NCBI GenBank assembly: GCA_903902705.1
Contig: CAIUVX010000007.1
Coordinates: 1 to 37,203, forward strand
From: an uncultured Methylococcales bacterium
GTDB lineage: Bacteria > Pseudomonadota > Gammaproteobacteria > Methylococcales > Methylomonadaceae
Length of the DNA stretch: 37,203 nt
Direction of reading: 5' to 3'
The notes under the pieces were generated by a model that saw only the letters and a list, made by a program, of their open reading frames with translations, was not told the DNA's origin and searched no databases. Every line of letters starts with the position of its first letter. Within the stretch, counting starts at the first letter, position 1. Both the position numbers and the translations under genes were made by a program. Of this stretch, positions 1 through 9,277 are shown piece after piece.

Positions 1-540
1 ACTGGAACAACTCCTGATTCAGTCAGCGTAGGCGATTTTAATGGTGACGGTAAGCTGGATTTGGCTGTGGCTAATCAGTCTAGTAACACGGTGTCAGTAT
101 TATTGCGTAATACCAGCAATACGGGCTTTGATGCTAAAGTGGATTATGCAACTGGAACAACTCCTTATTCAGTCAGCGTAGGCGATTTTAATGGTGACGG
201 TAAGCTGGATTTGGCTGTGGCTAATCAGTCTAGTAACACGGTGTCAGTATTATTGCGTAATGCCAGCAATACGGGCTTTGATGCTAAAGTGGATTATGCA
301 ACTGGAACAAATCCTGTGTCAGTCAGCGTAGGCGATTTTAATAATGACGGTAAGCTGGATTTGGCTGTGGCTAATCAGTCTAGTAACACGGTGTCAGTAT
401 TATTGCGTAATGCCAGCAATACGGGCTTTGATGCCAAAGTGGATTATACGACAGGAGCAATTCCTCAGTCAGTCAGCGTAGGCGATTTTAATGGTGACGG
501 TAAGCTGGATTTGGCTGTGGCTAATATTGGCAGTAGCACA
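1..540 (+). repeat. 150-bp tandem repeats encoding FG-GAP/VCBS units
   Basis: The phrase ACTGGAACAACTCCT recurs with small changes at 1, 151, 301 and (diverged) 451, so the unit is exactly 150 bp or 50 codons. The first three units are nearly identical in DNA, differing in only a few codons just after the phrase and at the T/A codon of the RN(T/A)SNTG segment. The fourth diverges toward its end. Such near-identity implies recent duplication or gene conversion, and the array probably continues left of the window. Confidence 0.95.
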
Positions 541-3500
541 GTATCGGTATTGCAAAATAAAACGACTACCAGTTTAAGCATCATCAATAATAATGCACCA
601 ACTCTGAGCAGTTTTACTGCGCTTAGTGGTACAGAAGACACTGAAACTGTGATTAGCTTTGGTAATTTACAAACCGCTGGCAATGAAGCAGATGATGGTG
701 CAGTGACGGCTTTTGTGGTGAAAGCGGTCAGCAGTGGAATATTGAAAATTGGAACCTCTGCTGCCAATGCGGTGGCATGGGATGCTGTGGCAAACAATAC
801 CATTGATGCTGGGCATCTAGCCTATTGGACACCTGCCGCTAATGCGAATGGGGTCTTAAATGCGTTTAGTGTTGTGGCAAAAGACAATACGGGCTTGGAA
901 TCTGTGAGTGCTATTCAGCTTCCTGTCACTGTTGTTGCCGTCAATGATGCGCCAACAGCGACAAATTTAAGTGCGGCTGACACTTATACCGAAGACACGC
1001 CATTAAATTTGACAGATATTGTGGTAACGGATGTGGATAGCAATGTTACTGCCACGTTAACCTTGTCTAATGCGACTGTGGGCAGCTTGAACACCGCGAC
1101 TTCAGGCGCGGTGACTTCTACGTTTATTGGTGGGGTGTGGTCTGCCAGTGGTGCAGTCGCCGATGTCAATGCGTTGTTGGCTGGGCTGACGTTTACGCCA
1201 ACGGCTAATTTTAATGGTGGTTTTAGTATTAGTACCCGCATTTCAGATGGGGTAGCCGCACCTATTACAGGCGTGAAAAGTTTTACAGGCATTGCAGTGA
1301 ATGATGCACCCAGTGCTGTAAATTTGAATGCTACTGAATTTTATGCTCAAGATTTTGCGTTAAATCTAAAAGATATTGTGGTCAGTGATGTGGATAATAC
1401 CGCTGTAACAGCCACCTTGACGCAATCAAATATTGCGGCGGGCGGTTTTAACACCGCGACTTCGGGCGCAGTGACTTCTACATTTGTCGGCGGGGTGTGG
1501 TCTGCCAGTGGTGCAATCTCTAATGTCAATGCCTTATTGGCGGGGCTGACGTTTACACCAACGGCTGGTTTTAATGGCAATTTTAGTGTGAATAGCAGTA
1601 TTTCAGATGGCATAAATACGACGACAGGTATTAAAAGTTTCACCAATGCGCCTGTTACATCGGCGACAGGTTATCTTGCTCAAAGCAGTTTTGTTTTTAA
1701 TGGCACAAACTGGGGATATGTTAATACGGTTGCTGGTACAAGTTATTTTGCCAATCCTGTGACATTAGCGCAGTTTAATGACGGTTCTGTGTTGCTTGAT
1801 ACGGCTGTGGGCAGCTTAAATTTACCCAGTATTACCAGTTATAAAGGTTATGGTGCGTTGACATTTTCTGGCAGTAGTGCCGTGCAGTTGTCGGGTGCAG
1901 GTGGCGATGATGTTTTAACGGGTGGTAGCGGTAATGATGTTCTTGATGGCGGTGCTGGTAATGATAGCCTTAGTGGAGGCGCGGGCAATGATACGCTCAC
2001 AGGTGGTTTAGGAAAAGACACGTTAGCGGGTGGCTTGGGCAATGATACTTATGTTGTTGACAGTGCAGACACTATTGTAGAACTTGTTGGTGGTGGTATT
2101 GATACGGTACAAACAGTCAGCAGTTACACACTTTCTAATCCTAATGTTGAAAACGCTGTATTGATTGGTAATGCAGTGGGAAATCTTGTCGGTAACATAG
2201 CGAACAATGTATTGACTGGCAACAGTGCAGACAATTCGTTGAATGGTGGTGTTGGTATAGATACGATGGCAGGTGGTGCGGGTAATGATACTTACATTGT
2301 TGACAATAGTGGTGATGTTGTCACTGAAGCACTTGATTCGGGTATTGACTCTGTTATTAGCACAGTCAGTTTTACTTTAGCTAACAATGTTGAGAATTTG
2401 CATTTAGTGGGTGCTGGTGCCATTAATGCGACAGGTAATGGATTGAATAATCGGTTAGTGGGTAATGCTCAAGATAACGTGCTTACCGCTGGTGCTGGTA
2501 TTGATACATTGATTGGTGCTAATGGCAACGACACCTATTATGTGGACGCACAGGATTTAGTGGTTGAGGTAGCGCAGGAAGGCACAGATACCATTGTAGT
2601 CGCTGACAGTTGGATGTTAGACGACAATTTTGAGAACCTGATTCTGCAAAATGGTGGTAATTATAACGGTACAGGTAATAGCGCGAACAACGTCATTTAC
2701 GGCAATACGGGTGATAATATTTTAGACGGTCTGGCAGGTGCAGACACTATGGATGGATACAATGGCAATGACACCTATCTGGTTGATAATATCGCGGATG
2801 TTGCTAATGATTCAGTTGCAGGCATTGATTTGGTTTTATCCAGTGTCACTCACACGCTTGGTAATGGCATTGAAAATCTTACTTTACTCGACATATTGAA
2901 TATTAATGGCACTGGTAACGGTATCAGCAATATGATTATAGGTAACGATGGCAATAATGTATTAAATGGTCTTGGTGGTTCAGATACCTTAGATGGTGGA
3001 GCAGGCAATGATACATTTTATAGCACTGATGGATTAGATAGCCTGTTAGGTGGTCTGGGCAATGACATTTATAACGTACAATCTCAAACAGATGAAATTG
3101 TCGAATTTGTTGATGAAGGCACGGATACAATTTTTGCCACTGTCACTGATTCTTATATTTTGGGCAACAATTTAGAAAATTTAGTGTTGCTGGGAGCGTT
3201 TAATTCTAATGGCTATGGTAATAACTTAATTAATGATATTACGGGTACGTCTGGAAGTAATTTGTTAGATGGCGGTGAAGATGCCGATATTCTGAGAGGT
3301 AAACAAGGCAACGATAGTTACATTGTTGATAATGCAGGTGATCAAGTTATTGAAGCCTTGAATGAGGGGGTTGATGAAATATTTGGCTCTGTTTCACTGA
3401 CTTTGGCTTTGAATGTTGAAAATTTAACATTGACAGGTGCAGGAGTAATCAATGGCACAGGAAATGTTATGAATAATACTATCATCGGTAATGATGCGGC

Positions 3501-4527
3501 TAATGTATTGAGCGGTATAGATGGTGATGATCTATTGGTTGGTGGTGGTGGCAATGATGTTCTTATGGGCGGTATCGGTAATGATCAATTAATTGGTGGT
3601 GACGGCAATGACATACTTCGTGGTGGTCTTGGAATCGATTTAGCCAATTATTACTCTGTATCTGGCAATGTAACCGTCAATTTAGGTATTGATACTGCTC
3701 AAAACACGGGAAGTGCTGGTGTTGACACTCTGATCAATATTGAAAATCTTTACGGTTCAAACTTAGGCAATGATATTTTAACAGGTAATCAGTTGGCTAA
3801 TGTCATTATTGGTTATGGTGGCAATGATACGATCAGTGGTGGTGACGGCAATGACATACTTGGTGGCGGTGAAGGTTCAGATACTTTTCTTGCCGATGCA
3901 GGTGATGACATGATTTACGGCAGCAGTGGAATTGATACCGTTAGCTACTTTTCCGTAGCAAATGGCGTTACTATCAATCTGAATTTGCTTACTGCACAAG
4001 ATACTGGTTTGACTGGTTTAGATACCTTGAACGGTATTGAAAATGTAGACGGATCTAATGTGGGTAATGACATTCTGACAGGTAATGCAGGAGACAATGT
4101 ACTCAATGGAAATGGTGGTGATGATACATTGGCAGGTGGTGCAGGTGCTGATACTTTGATAGGTGGAGCTGGCAATGATGTTCTAAGTGGTGGAATTGGA
4201 ACAGATGTTTTCAAATTTAACACTGCAATTGGCGTAAACAATGTTGATACTATTACAAATTTTTCTGTAGTAGATGACACAATCCAACTTGCAAATACTG
4301 TGTTTACTCAGTTTGCTAATACAGGTGTATTAGCAGCAGATATGTTTAGAAGTGGTGCAGGGATTATGACCGCAGCAGATTTTAATGATTATTTAATCTA
4401 TGATAATACCAGCGGAAAACTGTATTATGATGCCGATGCTAATGGTGCTGGGGCAGCAGTACAAGTTGCTTTAATTGGTACAATAACGCATTCAACTTTA
4501 ACGGCTTCTGATTTTGTTATCGTTTAG
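1..4527 (+). CDS. Giant RTX-type secreted or surface protein, 5'-partial (C-terminal 1508 residues)
   Basis: The frame is open from base 1, so the true start lies upstream. The TTG at 61 is internal to a repeat and not a credible start. Modules in order: FG-GAP/VCBS-like 50-residue repeats (bases 1-540, each with a VGDFNGDGKLDLAVAN core); a cadherin/tandem-95-like module (about 590-945); two similar modules each opening with NDAP (about 946-1305 and 1306-1650); a linker; then from about 1885 to 4200 many GGxGxDxL calcium-binding nonapeptides mixed with modules carrying a DTYxVD...ENLxLxG pattern. The last 100 residues (from about 4200, GTDVFKFN then DTITNF) match the C-terminal region typical of type I secretion substrates. 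Family knowledge says such proteins are exported by an HlyB/HlyD/TolC system and fold on binding calcium outside the cell. Adhesin or matrix function is inference, since no enzymatic domain is visible. No transporter genes lie in the window. Confidence 0.93.
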   Translation, partial: TGTTPDSVSVGDFNGDGKLDLAVANQSSNTVSVLLRNTSNTGFDAKVDYATGTTPYSVSVGDFNGDGKLDLAVANQSSNTVSVLLRNASNTGFDAKVDYATGTNPVSVSVGDFNNDGKLDLAVANQSSNTVSVLLRNASNTGFDAKVDYTTGAIPQSVSVGDFNGDGKLDLAVANIGSSTVSVLQNKTTTSLSIINNNAPTLSSFTALSGTEDTETVISFGNLQTAGNEADDGAVTAFVVKAVSSGILKIGTSAANAVAWDAVANNTIDAGHLAYWTPAANANGVLNAFSVVAKDNTGLESVSAIQLPVTVVAVNDAPTATNLSAADTYTEDTPLNLTDIVVTDVDSNVTATLTLSNATVGSLNTATSGAVTSTFIGGVWSASGAVADVNALLAGLTFTPTANFNGGFSISTRISDGVAAPITGVKSFTGIAVNDAPSAVNLNATEFYAQDFALNLKDIVVSDVDNTAVTATLTQSNIAAGGFNTATSGAVTSTFVGGVWSASGAISNVNALLAGLTFTPTAGFNGNFSVNSSISDGINTTTGIKSFTNAPVTSATGYLAQSSFVFNGTNWGYVNTVAGTSYFANPVTLAQFNDGSVLLDTAVGSLNLPSITSYKGYGALTFSGSSAVQLSGAGGDDVLTGGSGNDVLDGGAGNDSLSGGAGNDTLTGGLGKDTLAGGLGNDTYVVDSADTIVELVGGGIDTVQTVSSYTLSNPNVENAVLIGNAVGNLVGNIANNVLTGNSADNSLNGGVGIDTMAGGAGNDTYIVDNSGDVVTEALDSGIDSVISTVSFTLANNVENLHLVGAGAINATGNGLNNRLVGNAQDNVLTAGAGIDTLIGANGNDTYYVDAQDLVVEVAQEGTDTIVVADSWMLDDNFENLILQNGGNYNGTGNSANNVIYGNTGDNILDGLAGADTMDGYNGNDTYLVDNIADVANDSVAGIDLVLSSVTHTLGNGIENLTLLDILNINGTGNGISNMIIGNDGNNVLNGLGGSDTLDGGAGNDTFYSTDGLDSLLGGLGNDIYNVQSQTDEIVEFVDEGTDTIFATVTDSYILGNNLENLVLLGAFNSNGYGNNLINDITGTSGSNLLDGGEDADILRGKQGNDSYIVDNAGDQVIEALNEGVDEIFGSVSLTLALNVENLTLTGAGVINGTGNVMNNTIIGNDAANVLSGIDGDDLLVGGGGNDVLMGGIGNDQLIGGDGNDILRGGLGIDLANYYSVSGNVTVNLGIDTAQNTGSAGVDTLINIENLYGSNLGNDILTGNQLANVIIGYGGNDTISGGDGNDILGGGEGSDTFLADAGDDMIYGSSGIDTVSYFSVANGVTINLNLLTAQDTGLTGLDTLNGIENVDGSNVGNDILTGNAGDNVLNGNGGDDTLAGGAGADTLIGGAGNDVLSGGIGTDVFKFNTAIGVNNVDTITNFSVVDDTIQLANTVFTQFANTGVLAADMFRSGAGIMTAADFNDYLIYDNTSGKLYYDADANGAGAAVQVALIGTITHSTLTASDFVIV

Positions 4528-4529
4528 CA

Positions 4530-4728
4530 GTAAAGCAAAATCATTGTTTTGGTAACTACTCAACCGTTACATGGAAAAACGGTGTGGCTGGTATAGGAAA
4601 AATAGCAGTCGAATATGATGCTAAAGGTGAAATTAGCAAGGTTGAATCAAAGAAAAAAAGGGGGGGGCAGCTATCGCTTTGAAAATTACCCAAGTTTTTC
4701 AAAATCTACTAAAAGCAACAAAACTTGA
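4530..4728 (+). pseudogene. Unrecognised ORF remnant with a homopolymer frameshift
   Basis: Directly after the RTX stop an open frame reads NYSTVTWKNGVAGIGKIAVE and on to EYDAKGEISKVESKKK. It then meets seven A and eight G (4653-4667). Beyond that run the frame in use hits a stop, but the next frame continues as GSYRFENYPSFSKSTKSN and stops at 4726-4728. The two halves look like one former protein end shifted by one base in the homopolymer. There is no start codon of its own and I do not recognise the family. It could be the tail of a former surface protein or of a paralogue of the upstream gene. Confidence 0.35.
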
Positions 4729-5132
4729 TGACACACATTTTTAAGCGGTAATTGTAGTTAAACAATAAGACTCTATATGGATTCCCACAGATATCTACAC
4801 AACTCAATCGAACTCCGTACAGCCAGTAGTTGATTCGGTACAGGAAAACTTCCACTGTGATGTTCAAGGTAAAGAGTTTGTGTAGAGACTATGCGATGGA
4901 TCGTTGCAACGAGATTGTAATTACTTTGGCTCATATCGTATTTTGGTAGTCCCTACAAATTGATGCAGGTGAGCCATATTGTAGGAATTGTGTTTTCCAA
5001 TTCCTTGATTTATATCGTATATCTAAACCATAAAGATGAAATTAAATTCTCTAACCTATTGATTTTATTAACCTGAATTTTTTTGTAGGGACTACCGTAT
5101 TTTGAGGACATAATAAAATCTGTATTTTTGTC
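4729..5132. other. Intergenic DNA, no gene recognised
   Basis: No convincing coding frame or RNA gene is visible. The only clear structure is the MITE-like element at 4946-5095. The stretch 4860-4944 has a short open frame (about 30 codons) interrupted by that element, with no recognisable product. Confidence 0.5.
4946..5095. mobile_element. 150-bp MITE-like element with 25-bp inverted ends and 9-bp target duplication
   Basis: The left end begins GTAGTCCCTACAAA and the right end is its inverse complement. Read inward, the two 25-bp ends match at 21 positions: 14 identical bases, a variable patch, then a shared CAGGT. The element is flanked by the 9-bp direct repeat CGTATTTTG at 4937-4945 and 5096-5104, the expected footprint of a transposon insertion. 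The interior is AT-rich with no ORF, so it would depend on a transposase in trans. The class of that transposase cannot be told from this sequence. Confidence 0.8.
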
Positions 5133-6186
5133 ATGATACTACGTTTTCAATTATTAATAGATGAAAGCAAAGTTTACGCTACAATCAGGGAATTACGTTG
5201 GAAAAGTGAATGTAACTGCCCATTTTGTAGCTCGAATAAAATCCGCAAACGGGGTAAAAATGACTGCCATTCTGGGTGTCGAGGCACTCAATGCAATTGT
5301 GTGCGAAGCGATTTGATGATTTGACAGGAACGATTTTCTCAGGTCGTCATCAATCGATTACTGTATGGATAAGTTCTTTGTACCTTCTTGGTTTGAATGT
5401 GTCGAACGCCCAAATCGCCCAAGAGCTGGGTTTATGTGCCAGTGATAGCCAGCGAATGGCAGAGCAGCTACGGCAGCAGTCGTTAGGCACAACCCCCCTG
5501 TGCAGTTGGCAGACGAGGTTGAATGCGATGATGTTACTGTGGTGGCGGGACATAAAGGCATTCCAGCCGCGATTAAAAACCGTGATCCGCGTCGAAATCG
5601 TTTGAAAGGTGCGCGAGGGCGCGGCACGTTGGCAACGGAAAAGCCACCTGTTTTTGGCATGGTTCAACGGGACGGACAAGTGCGTATTGCCTTGCTAGCT
5701 AATGTTCAACAAAACACCATCAAACCGTTTATTGAATAAACCATTAGCAAACGCTTATTTATACCGACGAATACGCTATTTACAGTCGCTTAGAAACATG
5801 GGGCTACTCACATAAAACGGTCAATCATTCGGCAGGCGAGTATGCGCGGGACGAAGATGGCTTTCACGAAGTTCATGTCAATAAGATGGAAGGTTTTTGG
5901 TCGTTACTACGTTCGTGGTTACGCCCGTATCGGGGCATTTCCCAAGAAAAACTCCCCTTGTATTTGGGATTTTTTGAGTTCATTCATAGGTAGGGGGGGT
6001 TAAACCTGTTATAGCAATATTCATGACTACCAGTCCTGTAAAGGACTGGTAGTCATGCCCAAAAGTAAAAACAACAGATTTAACCCACCACCCATTCATA
6101 ATATTAGAAAACGGGGACAGGCTTTGTTAGAGCCTCTTTTGTGCCTTTTATTGCAACCCAAAATATGCCCTCAAAACACGATATGA
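5133..6186 (+). pseudogene. IS1595-type transposase pseudogene, frameshifted and interrupted
   Basis: Pieces of one transposase lie in order in different frames. The N-terminal zinc-ribbon part (CPFCSSNKIRKRG) is at about 5210-5260. KRFDDLTGTIFSG and a helix-turn-helix-like part are at about 5300-5490. EVECDDVTVVAGHKG, carrying the first DDE aspartate, starts near 5500. YTDEYAIYSRLETWGYSHKT with HSAGEYARDEDG and MEGFWSLLRSWLRP lies at about 5760-5930. The end FFEFIH then NIRKRGQALLEP is split by a 104-bp insert at 5989-6092. At least three frame changes and one in-frame stop make it inactive. Family knowledge: IS1595 elements use a DDE transposase with this N-terminal zinc ribbon. No terminal inverted repeats of the parent element could be placed. 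Confidence 0.85.
5989..6092. mobile_element. 104-bp palindromic MITE-like element inside the IS1595 pseudogene
   Basis: The 8-bp sequence CATTCATA occurs at 5981-5988 and again at 6093-6100. Removing the DNA between restores the transposase frame (FFEFIH continuing into NIRKRG). The insert ends in an imperfect inverted repeat (GGGTTAAACCTGTT at 5997-6010 against AACAGATTTAACCC at 6073-6086). Its centre is a perfect 15-bp stem, CATGACTACCAGTCC (6022-6036), with loop TGTAAA and its complement at 6043-6057. IS1595-family elements are known to make 8-bp duplications, so a relative may have moved it in trans; that is inference. Confidence 0.82.
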
Positions 6187-6190
6187 GCCA

Positions 6191-6670
6191 TTACTTTTTG
6201 AGTGAATTAAATAATTGTTGAATTAAACCATTATCAAAACCCCGTTGTAATAAAAAGCGGGTGCGTTTGGCGCGTTCTGGGAGTGACAGTGCTTTGTGTG
6301 CGCCGTATTTTTTTTGATAGACTTGTTCGATGAGTGATAGCCAGTTATCGGCAATATCGATTAATACACGGTCTATATCAAAGTCGGTTATGCCATTTTG
6401 TTTAAGTTCATAAGCGATAGCAAGCGAACCATAGCCTTTTTGTATTCGATGCCGTGCATAACTTTCAGCATAACGGCTGTCACTTTGCCAACCTTGGTCA
6501 GCTAATTCGGCAATGACTGGCAGGCTATCCTCTTTGTTAAAACCTCTTAGCAGCAATTTAGTGAGCAGTTCTTTTTGGCTATGTTCGCGGCGCATAAGCA
6601 AACGTAAACAGCTGTTTTTTATTTCAGTAGAGATGGGATTAATCGCGTTTCTATCAGCGTCTAAAACCAT
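6191..6670 (-). CDS. recX: Regulatory protein RecX
   Basis: A 159-residue protein directly downstream of recA on the same strand, with a 6-base gap, the classic recA-recX arrangement. Visible RecX features are the repeated three-helix pattern: RREHSQKELLTKLLLRGF near residues 27-45, DQGWQSDSRYAESYARHRIQKGYG in the middle, then RVLIDIADNW, and a C-terminal RFLLQRGFDNGLIQQLF. RecX is known to bind RecA filaments and limit or modulate recombinase activity in the cytoplasm. Length is normal for the family. The start (MVLDAD) fits the spacing after the recA stop, and the two are probably co-transcribed. Confidence 0.93.
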   Translation of the reverse strand: MVLDADRNAINPISTEIKNSCLRLLMRREHSQKELLTKLLLRGFNKEDSLPVIAELADQGWQSDSRYAESYARHRIQKGYGSLAIAYELKQNGITDFDIDRVLIDIADNWLSLIEQVYQKKYGAHKALSLPERAKRTRFLLQRGFDNGLIQQLFNSLKK

Positions 6671-6676
6671 AGAAGC

Positions 6677-7729
6677 TTATGATTCCCCTTCACTCAGTTC
6701 ATCAGCGTCTGGCGTAAATTCCTGAACAGCAACATGGGGTTTTTTAAAGGCTTCAGCTCTTATTTTAGCTTCCACTTCTTTGGCTTTATCGGGATTTTCT
6801 TTTAGATAGGTTCTTGCATTATCTTTGCCCTGCCCTATTTTGTCACTGCCATAGCTATACCACGAGCCTGCTTTTTGAATAAAACCGTAAGCTACGCCTA
6901 GATCAACTAATTCACCTGTGAAAGAAATGCCTTCACCGTATAAAATTTCAAATTCGGCTTGTTTAAAGGGGGGAGCGACTTTGTTTTTAACCACTTTAAC
7001 GCGGGTTTCATTGCCGATAACGTCATCGCCTTTTTTCACTGAACCGATACGGCGTATATCTAAACGAACTGAGGCATAAAATTTTAGCGCGTTACCGCCT
7101 GTGGTAGTTTCTGGTGAACCAAACATCACGCCGATTTTCATACGGATTTGGTTAATAAAAATAACCAGAGTATTAGAACGCTTGATATTTGCTGTAAGTT
7201 TACGCAACGCTTGTGACATCAAACGCGCTTGTAGCCCCATGTGTGAATCGCCCATATCGCCTTCGATTTCCGCTTTAGGCGTTAGTGCGGCAACTGAGTC
7301 AATAACAACAATATCCACCGCGCCAGAACGTACCAACATATCAACAATTTCTAAGGCTTGCTCACCCGTATCAGGCTGAGAAACCAGCAAATCATCAACA
7401 TTAACACCTAATTTTTGCGCATAACCGCAATCCAACGCGTGTTCTGCATCAACAAATGCCGCTACACCACCCAGTTTTTGCATTTCAGCAATCACTTGTA
7501 AAGTTAGCGTGGTTTTGCCAGATGACTCAGGTCCATAAATTTCAACCACACGACCACGCGGCAAGCCACCTACACCTAAAGCAATATCTAAACCCAAAGA
7601 GCCTGTTGAAACCACATCAATATCACGCGAATAAGCTACATCACCCATACGCATAACCGAACCTTTACCGAACTGCTTTTCGATTTGCATTAATGCCGCG
7701 CCTAGTGCTTTCTTTTTGTTATCATCCAT
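6677..7729 (-). CDS. recA: Recombinase A
   Basis: A 350-residue protein. The start was set at [13 protein letters not shown] (ATG at 7727-7729), which matches the family N-terminus. An in-frame ATG 39 bases upstream would add a non-conserved leader. The Walker A motif GPESSGKTT is at residues 66-74, LVIDSVAAL-type Walker B ([11 protein letters not shown]) follows, and the L2 loop region is present ([16 protein letters not shown]). RecA binds single-stranded DNA and ATP, catalyses homologous strand exchange and triggers LexA cleavage in the SOS response. The C-terminus is acidic (ELSEGES), as usual. recX follows at once. I did not find a convincing CTGT-N8-ACAG LexA box in the 270 bases upstream. 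Confidence 0.98.
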   Translation of the reverse strand: MDDNKKKALGAALMQIEKQFGKGSVMRMGDVAYSRDIDVVSTGSLGLDIALGVGGLPRGRVVEIYGPESSGKTTLTLQVIAEMQKLGGVAAFVDAEHALDCGYAQKLGVNVDDLLVSQPDTGEQALEIVDMLVRSGAVDIVVIDSVAALTPKAEIEGDMGDSHMGLQARLMSQALRKLTANIKRSNTLVIFINQIRMKIGVMFGSPETTTGGNALKFYASVRLDIRRIGSVKKGDDVIGNETRVKVVKNKVAPPFKQAEFEILYGEGISFTGELVDLGVAYGFIQKAGSWYSYGSDKIGQGKDNARTYLKENPDKAKEVEAKIRAEAFKKPHVAVQEFTPDADELSEGES

Positions 7730-8010
7730 TGCTGTTGCCCTGTGTGTGAAAAGAGGCTTTATTATCACATACCGATAGGGGTTCGGGTAGTGTTCATTTA
7801 GTCTGATTTAAGCAATTCAAGTAGTCAGTCACGCCTTGCTGAACGATTAAAAAGTCGTGATGTAATCAGTTATTGAACATCAATATCGCGCTGCACTGCT
7901 GTGAGATAGTATTGATATGATACACTTAATCATAAATTTAAAAGTCGCGGTTATAAATGCTGTTATTACGACTCGTATCTTGATTTCACTACACTTTTAT
8001 GGAGCAAATG

Positions 8011-8436
8011 ATGTACACACAACACTCTAAACAGTCTGGTTTCACATTACTGGAGCTTTTAGTCGTCTTAGGTATTATTGCTATGCTGGCGGGCATAGTT
8101 GGTCCTCAGGTTATGAAACACATGGGGGAATCTAAAGTTAAAGCAGCCAAGGTGCAAATTGAGGAGTTAATGGCAAGTTTGGATATGTATAAGTTGGATT
8201 TGGGGAATTATCCAAGCCAAGAACAAGGTTTGAACGCACTGATTGAATCACCAGATAGCACCAAAAATTGGAATGGACCTTATCTGCGCAAATCTAAAGT
8301 GCCTGTTGATCCGTGGCAAAATCCTTATATTTACACCTTTCCAGGTAAACATGGAAAATTTGATTTATCCAGTTTAGGTGCCGACAGCGTAGAAGGCGGT
8401 GAAGGTGAAGACAGGGATGTACTAGGCTGGGAATAA
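8011..8436 (+). CDS. gspG: T2SS major pseudopilin GspG
   Basis: First gene of the T2SS operon. The prepilin signal is a short basic leader ending in QSG, then FTLLELLVVLGIIAMLAG, the hydrophobic helix with the essential Glu at +5. The body contains ELMASLDMYKLDLGNYPS, QGLNALIE, WNGPYLRK, DPWQNPY and LGADSVEGGEGEDRDVLGW, typical of GspG including its calcium-binding loop. The start is placed at ATG 8011 because GGAG at 8001-8004 is well spaced for it; ATGs at 7999 and 8008 are alternatives. After cleavage by a prepilin peptidase (not in the window), GspG polymerises into the periplasmic pseudopilus that drives secretion. Confidence 0.95.
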   Translation: MYTQHSKQSGFTLLELLVVLGIIAMLAGIVGPQVMKHMGESKVKAAKVQIEELMASLDMYKLDLGNYPSQEQGLNALIESPDSTKNWNGPYLRKSKVPVDPWQNPYIYTFPGKHGKFDLSSLGADSVEGGEGEDRDVLGWE

Positions 8437-8442
8437 AGAGCC

Positions 8443-8889
8443 TTGAGCTTGAATAATAAAGGCTTTACGCTACTGGAATTAATGGTAGTGTTATTTATTA
8501 TGGTGTTAGGTTTTTCCGTTATTGGCATTAATCTTTCGTCGGGTAATAACGCAACTGAACATCAGCGTGCCGCCAGAGACATTGTGTCAGCATTGCGTTA
8601 TGCCAGAGGAATGGCATTGATGACACATAAAGAAACCACAGTGACCTTTGATCTTAACGAAAATAACTACACCGTGGCTAATCGAGATAAAGTTTTTGCT
8701 ATTCCTGAGACGATTAAAGTCACGGTGGTGACAGCACAAAGCCAGTTGACTGAGAAAAATAAAGGCAGTATTCGATTTTTTGGCGATGGTTCTTCTACGG
8801 GGGGGCGCGTGTCTTTAAAACGGGGTGAAAACGTATGGAAAATCGATATAAATTGGCTGACGGGGCAAATTGAACTTGAAAATAAATAA
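8443..8889 (+). CDS. gspH: T2SS minor pseudopilin GspH
   Basis: Begins six bases after gspG with a TTG start (a second TTG at 8449 is equally possible; no ATG lies before the prepilin helix). The leader ends NNKG and is followed by FTLLELMVVLFIMVLGFSVIG. The following segment has the GspH pattern of a basic patch and short helix (RAARDIVSALRYARGMALM) and a C-terminal beta domain (ENVWKIDINWLTGQIEL). GspH is a minor pseudopilin near the pseudopilus tip. Position between gspG and gspI supports the call. Confidence 0.88.
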   Translation: MSLNNKGFTLLELMVVLFIMVLGFSVIGINLSSGNNATEHQRAARDIVSALRYARGMALMTHKETTVTFDLNENNYTVANRDKVFAIPETIKVTVVTAQSQLTEKNKGSIRFFGDGSSTGGRVSLKRGENVWKIDINWLTGQIELENK

Positions 8890-9277
8890 CCAACAGGGTT
8901 TTTCTTTATTGGAAATTCTGATTGCCTTTTCGATTTTAGCGGTGTCTTTAAGTATTCTGTTGAATATATTTTCTTTGGGTGTTAATAGCGCAGGTGTTGC
9001 TGAAGACTATAATGCGGCGGTACAACTTGCTGAATCGCTAATGGCTAAAACAGGCGTAGAAATGCCATTGCAAGTTGGTGAAACAGTGGGCGATGATCAG
9101 GGTAAATATCATTGGCAGGTTGCCGTTCAAACGTTTCAATTTAATCCTGATCAGTTCGATACCAGCACTTTAAATACCTCGCTTTTTAAAGTGAGAGTGA
9201 CAGTAAATTGGGGCGATGAGCAACGTTCGAGAGAAGTTAAGTTAGTCACGCTAAAATTAGTCAACAAAGTATTGTGA
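8870..9277 (+). CDS. gspI: T2SS minor pseudopilin GspI
   Basis: A 135-residue prepilin-like protein starting at TTG 8870, overlapping gspH by 20 bases. The leader ends NNQQG, then FSLLEILIAFSILAVSLSIL. A conserved helix (AEDYNAAVQLAESLMAKTGVE) and a beta-rich end (LFKVRVTVNWGDEQRSREVKL) fit GspI. GspI is the minor pseudopilin that nucleates the tip complex with GspJ and GspK at the inner membrane. No ATG precedes the signal, and TTG 8876 is an alternative start. Confidence 0.88.
   Translation: MNLKINNQQGFSLLEILIAFSILAVSLSILLNIFSLGVNSAGVAEDYNAAVQLAESLMAKTGVEMPLQVGETVGDDQGKYHWQVAVQTFQFNPDQFDTSTLNTSLFKVRVTVNWGDEQRSREVKLVTLKLVNKVL

Noticed and set aside
1-540. Possible CRISPR array
   Set aside because: Repeats are 150 bp, contiguous, in frame and translate into FG-GAP-like units; there are no spacers.
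465-4280. Several minus-strand frames antisense to the RTX gene
   Set aside because: They are low-complexity Pro/Ala/Ser-rich translations created by the repeat composition of the real gene on the plus strand.
7730-7998. LexA-binding site upstream of recA
   Set aside because: No CTGT-N8-ACAG palindrome was found; fragments such as CTGTGAG lack the second half.
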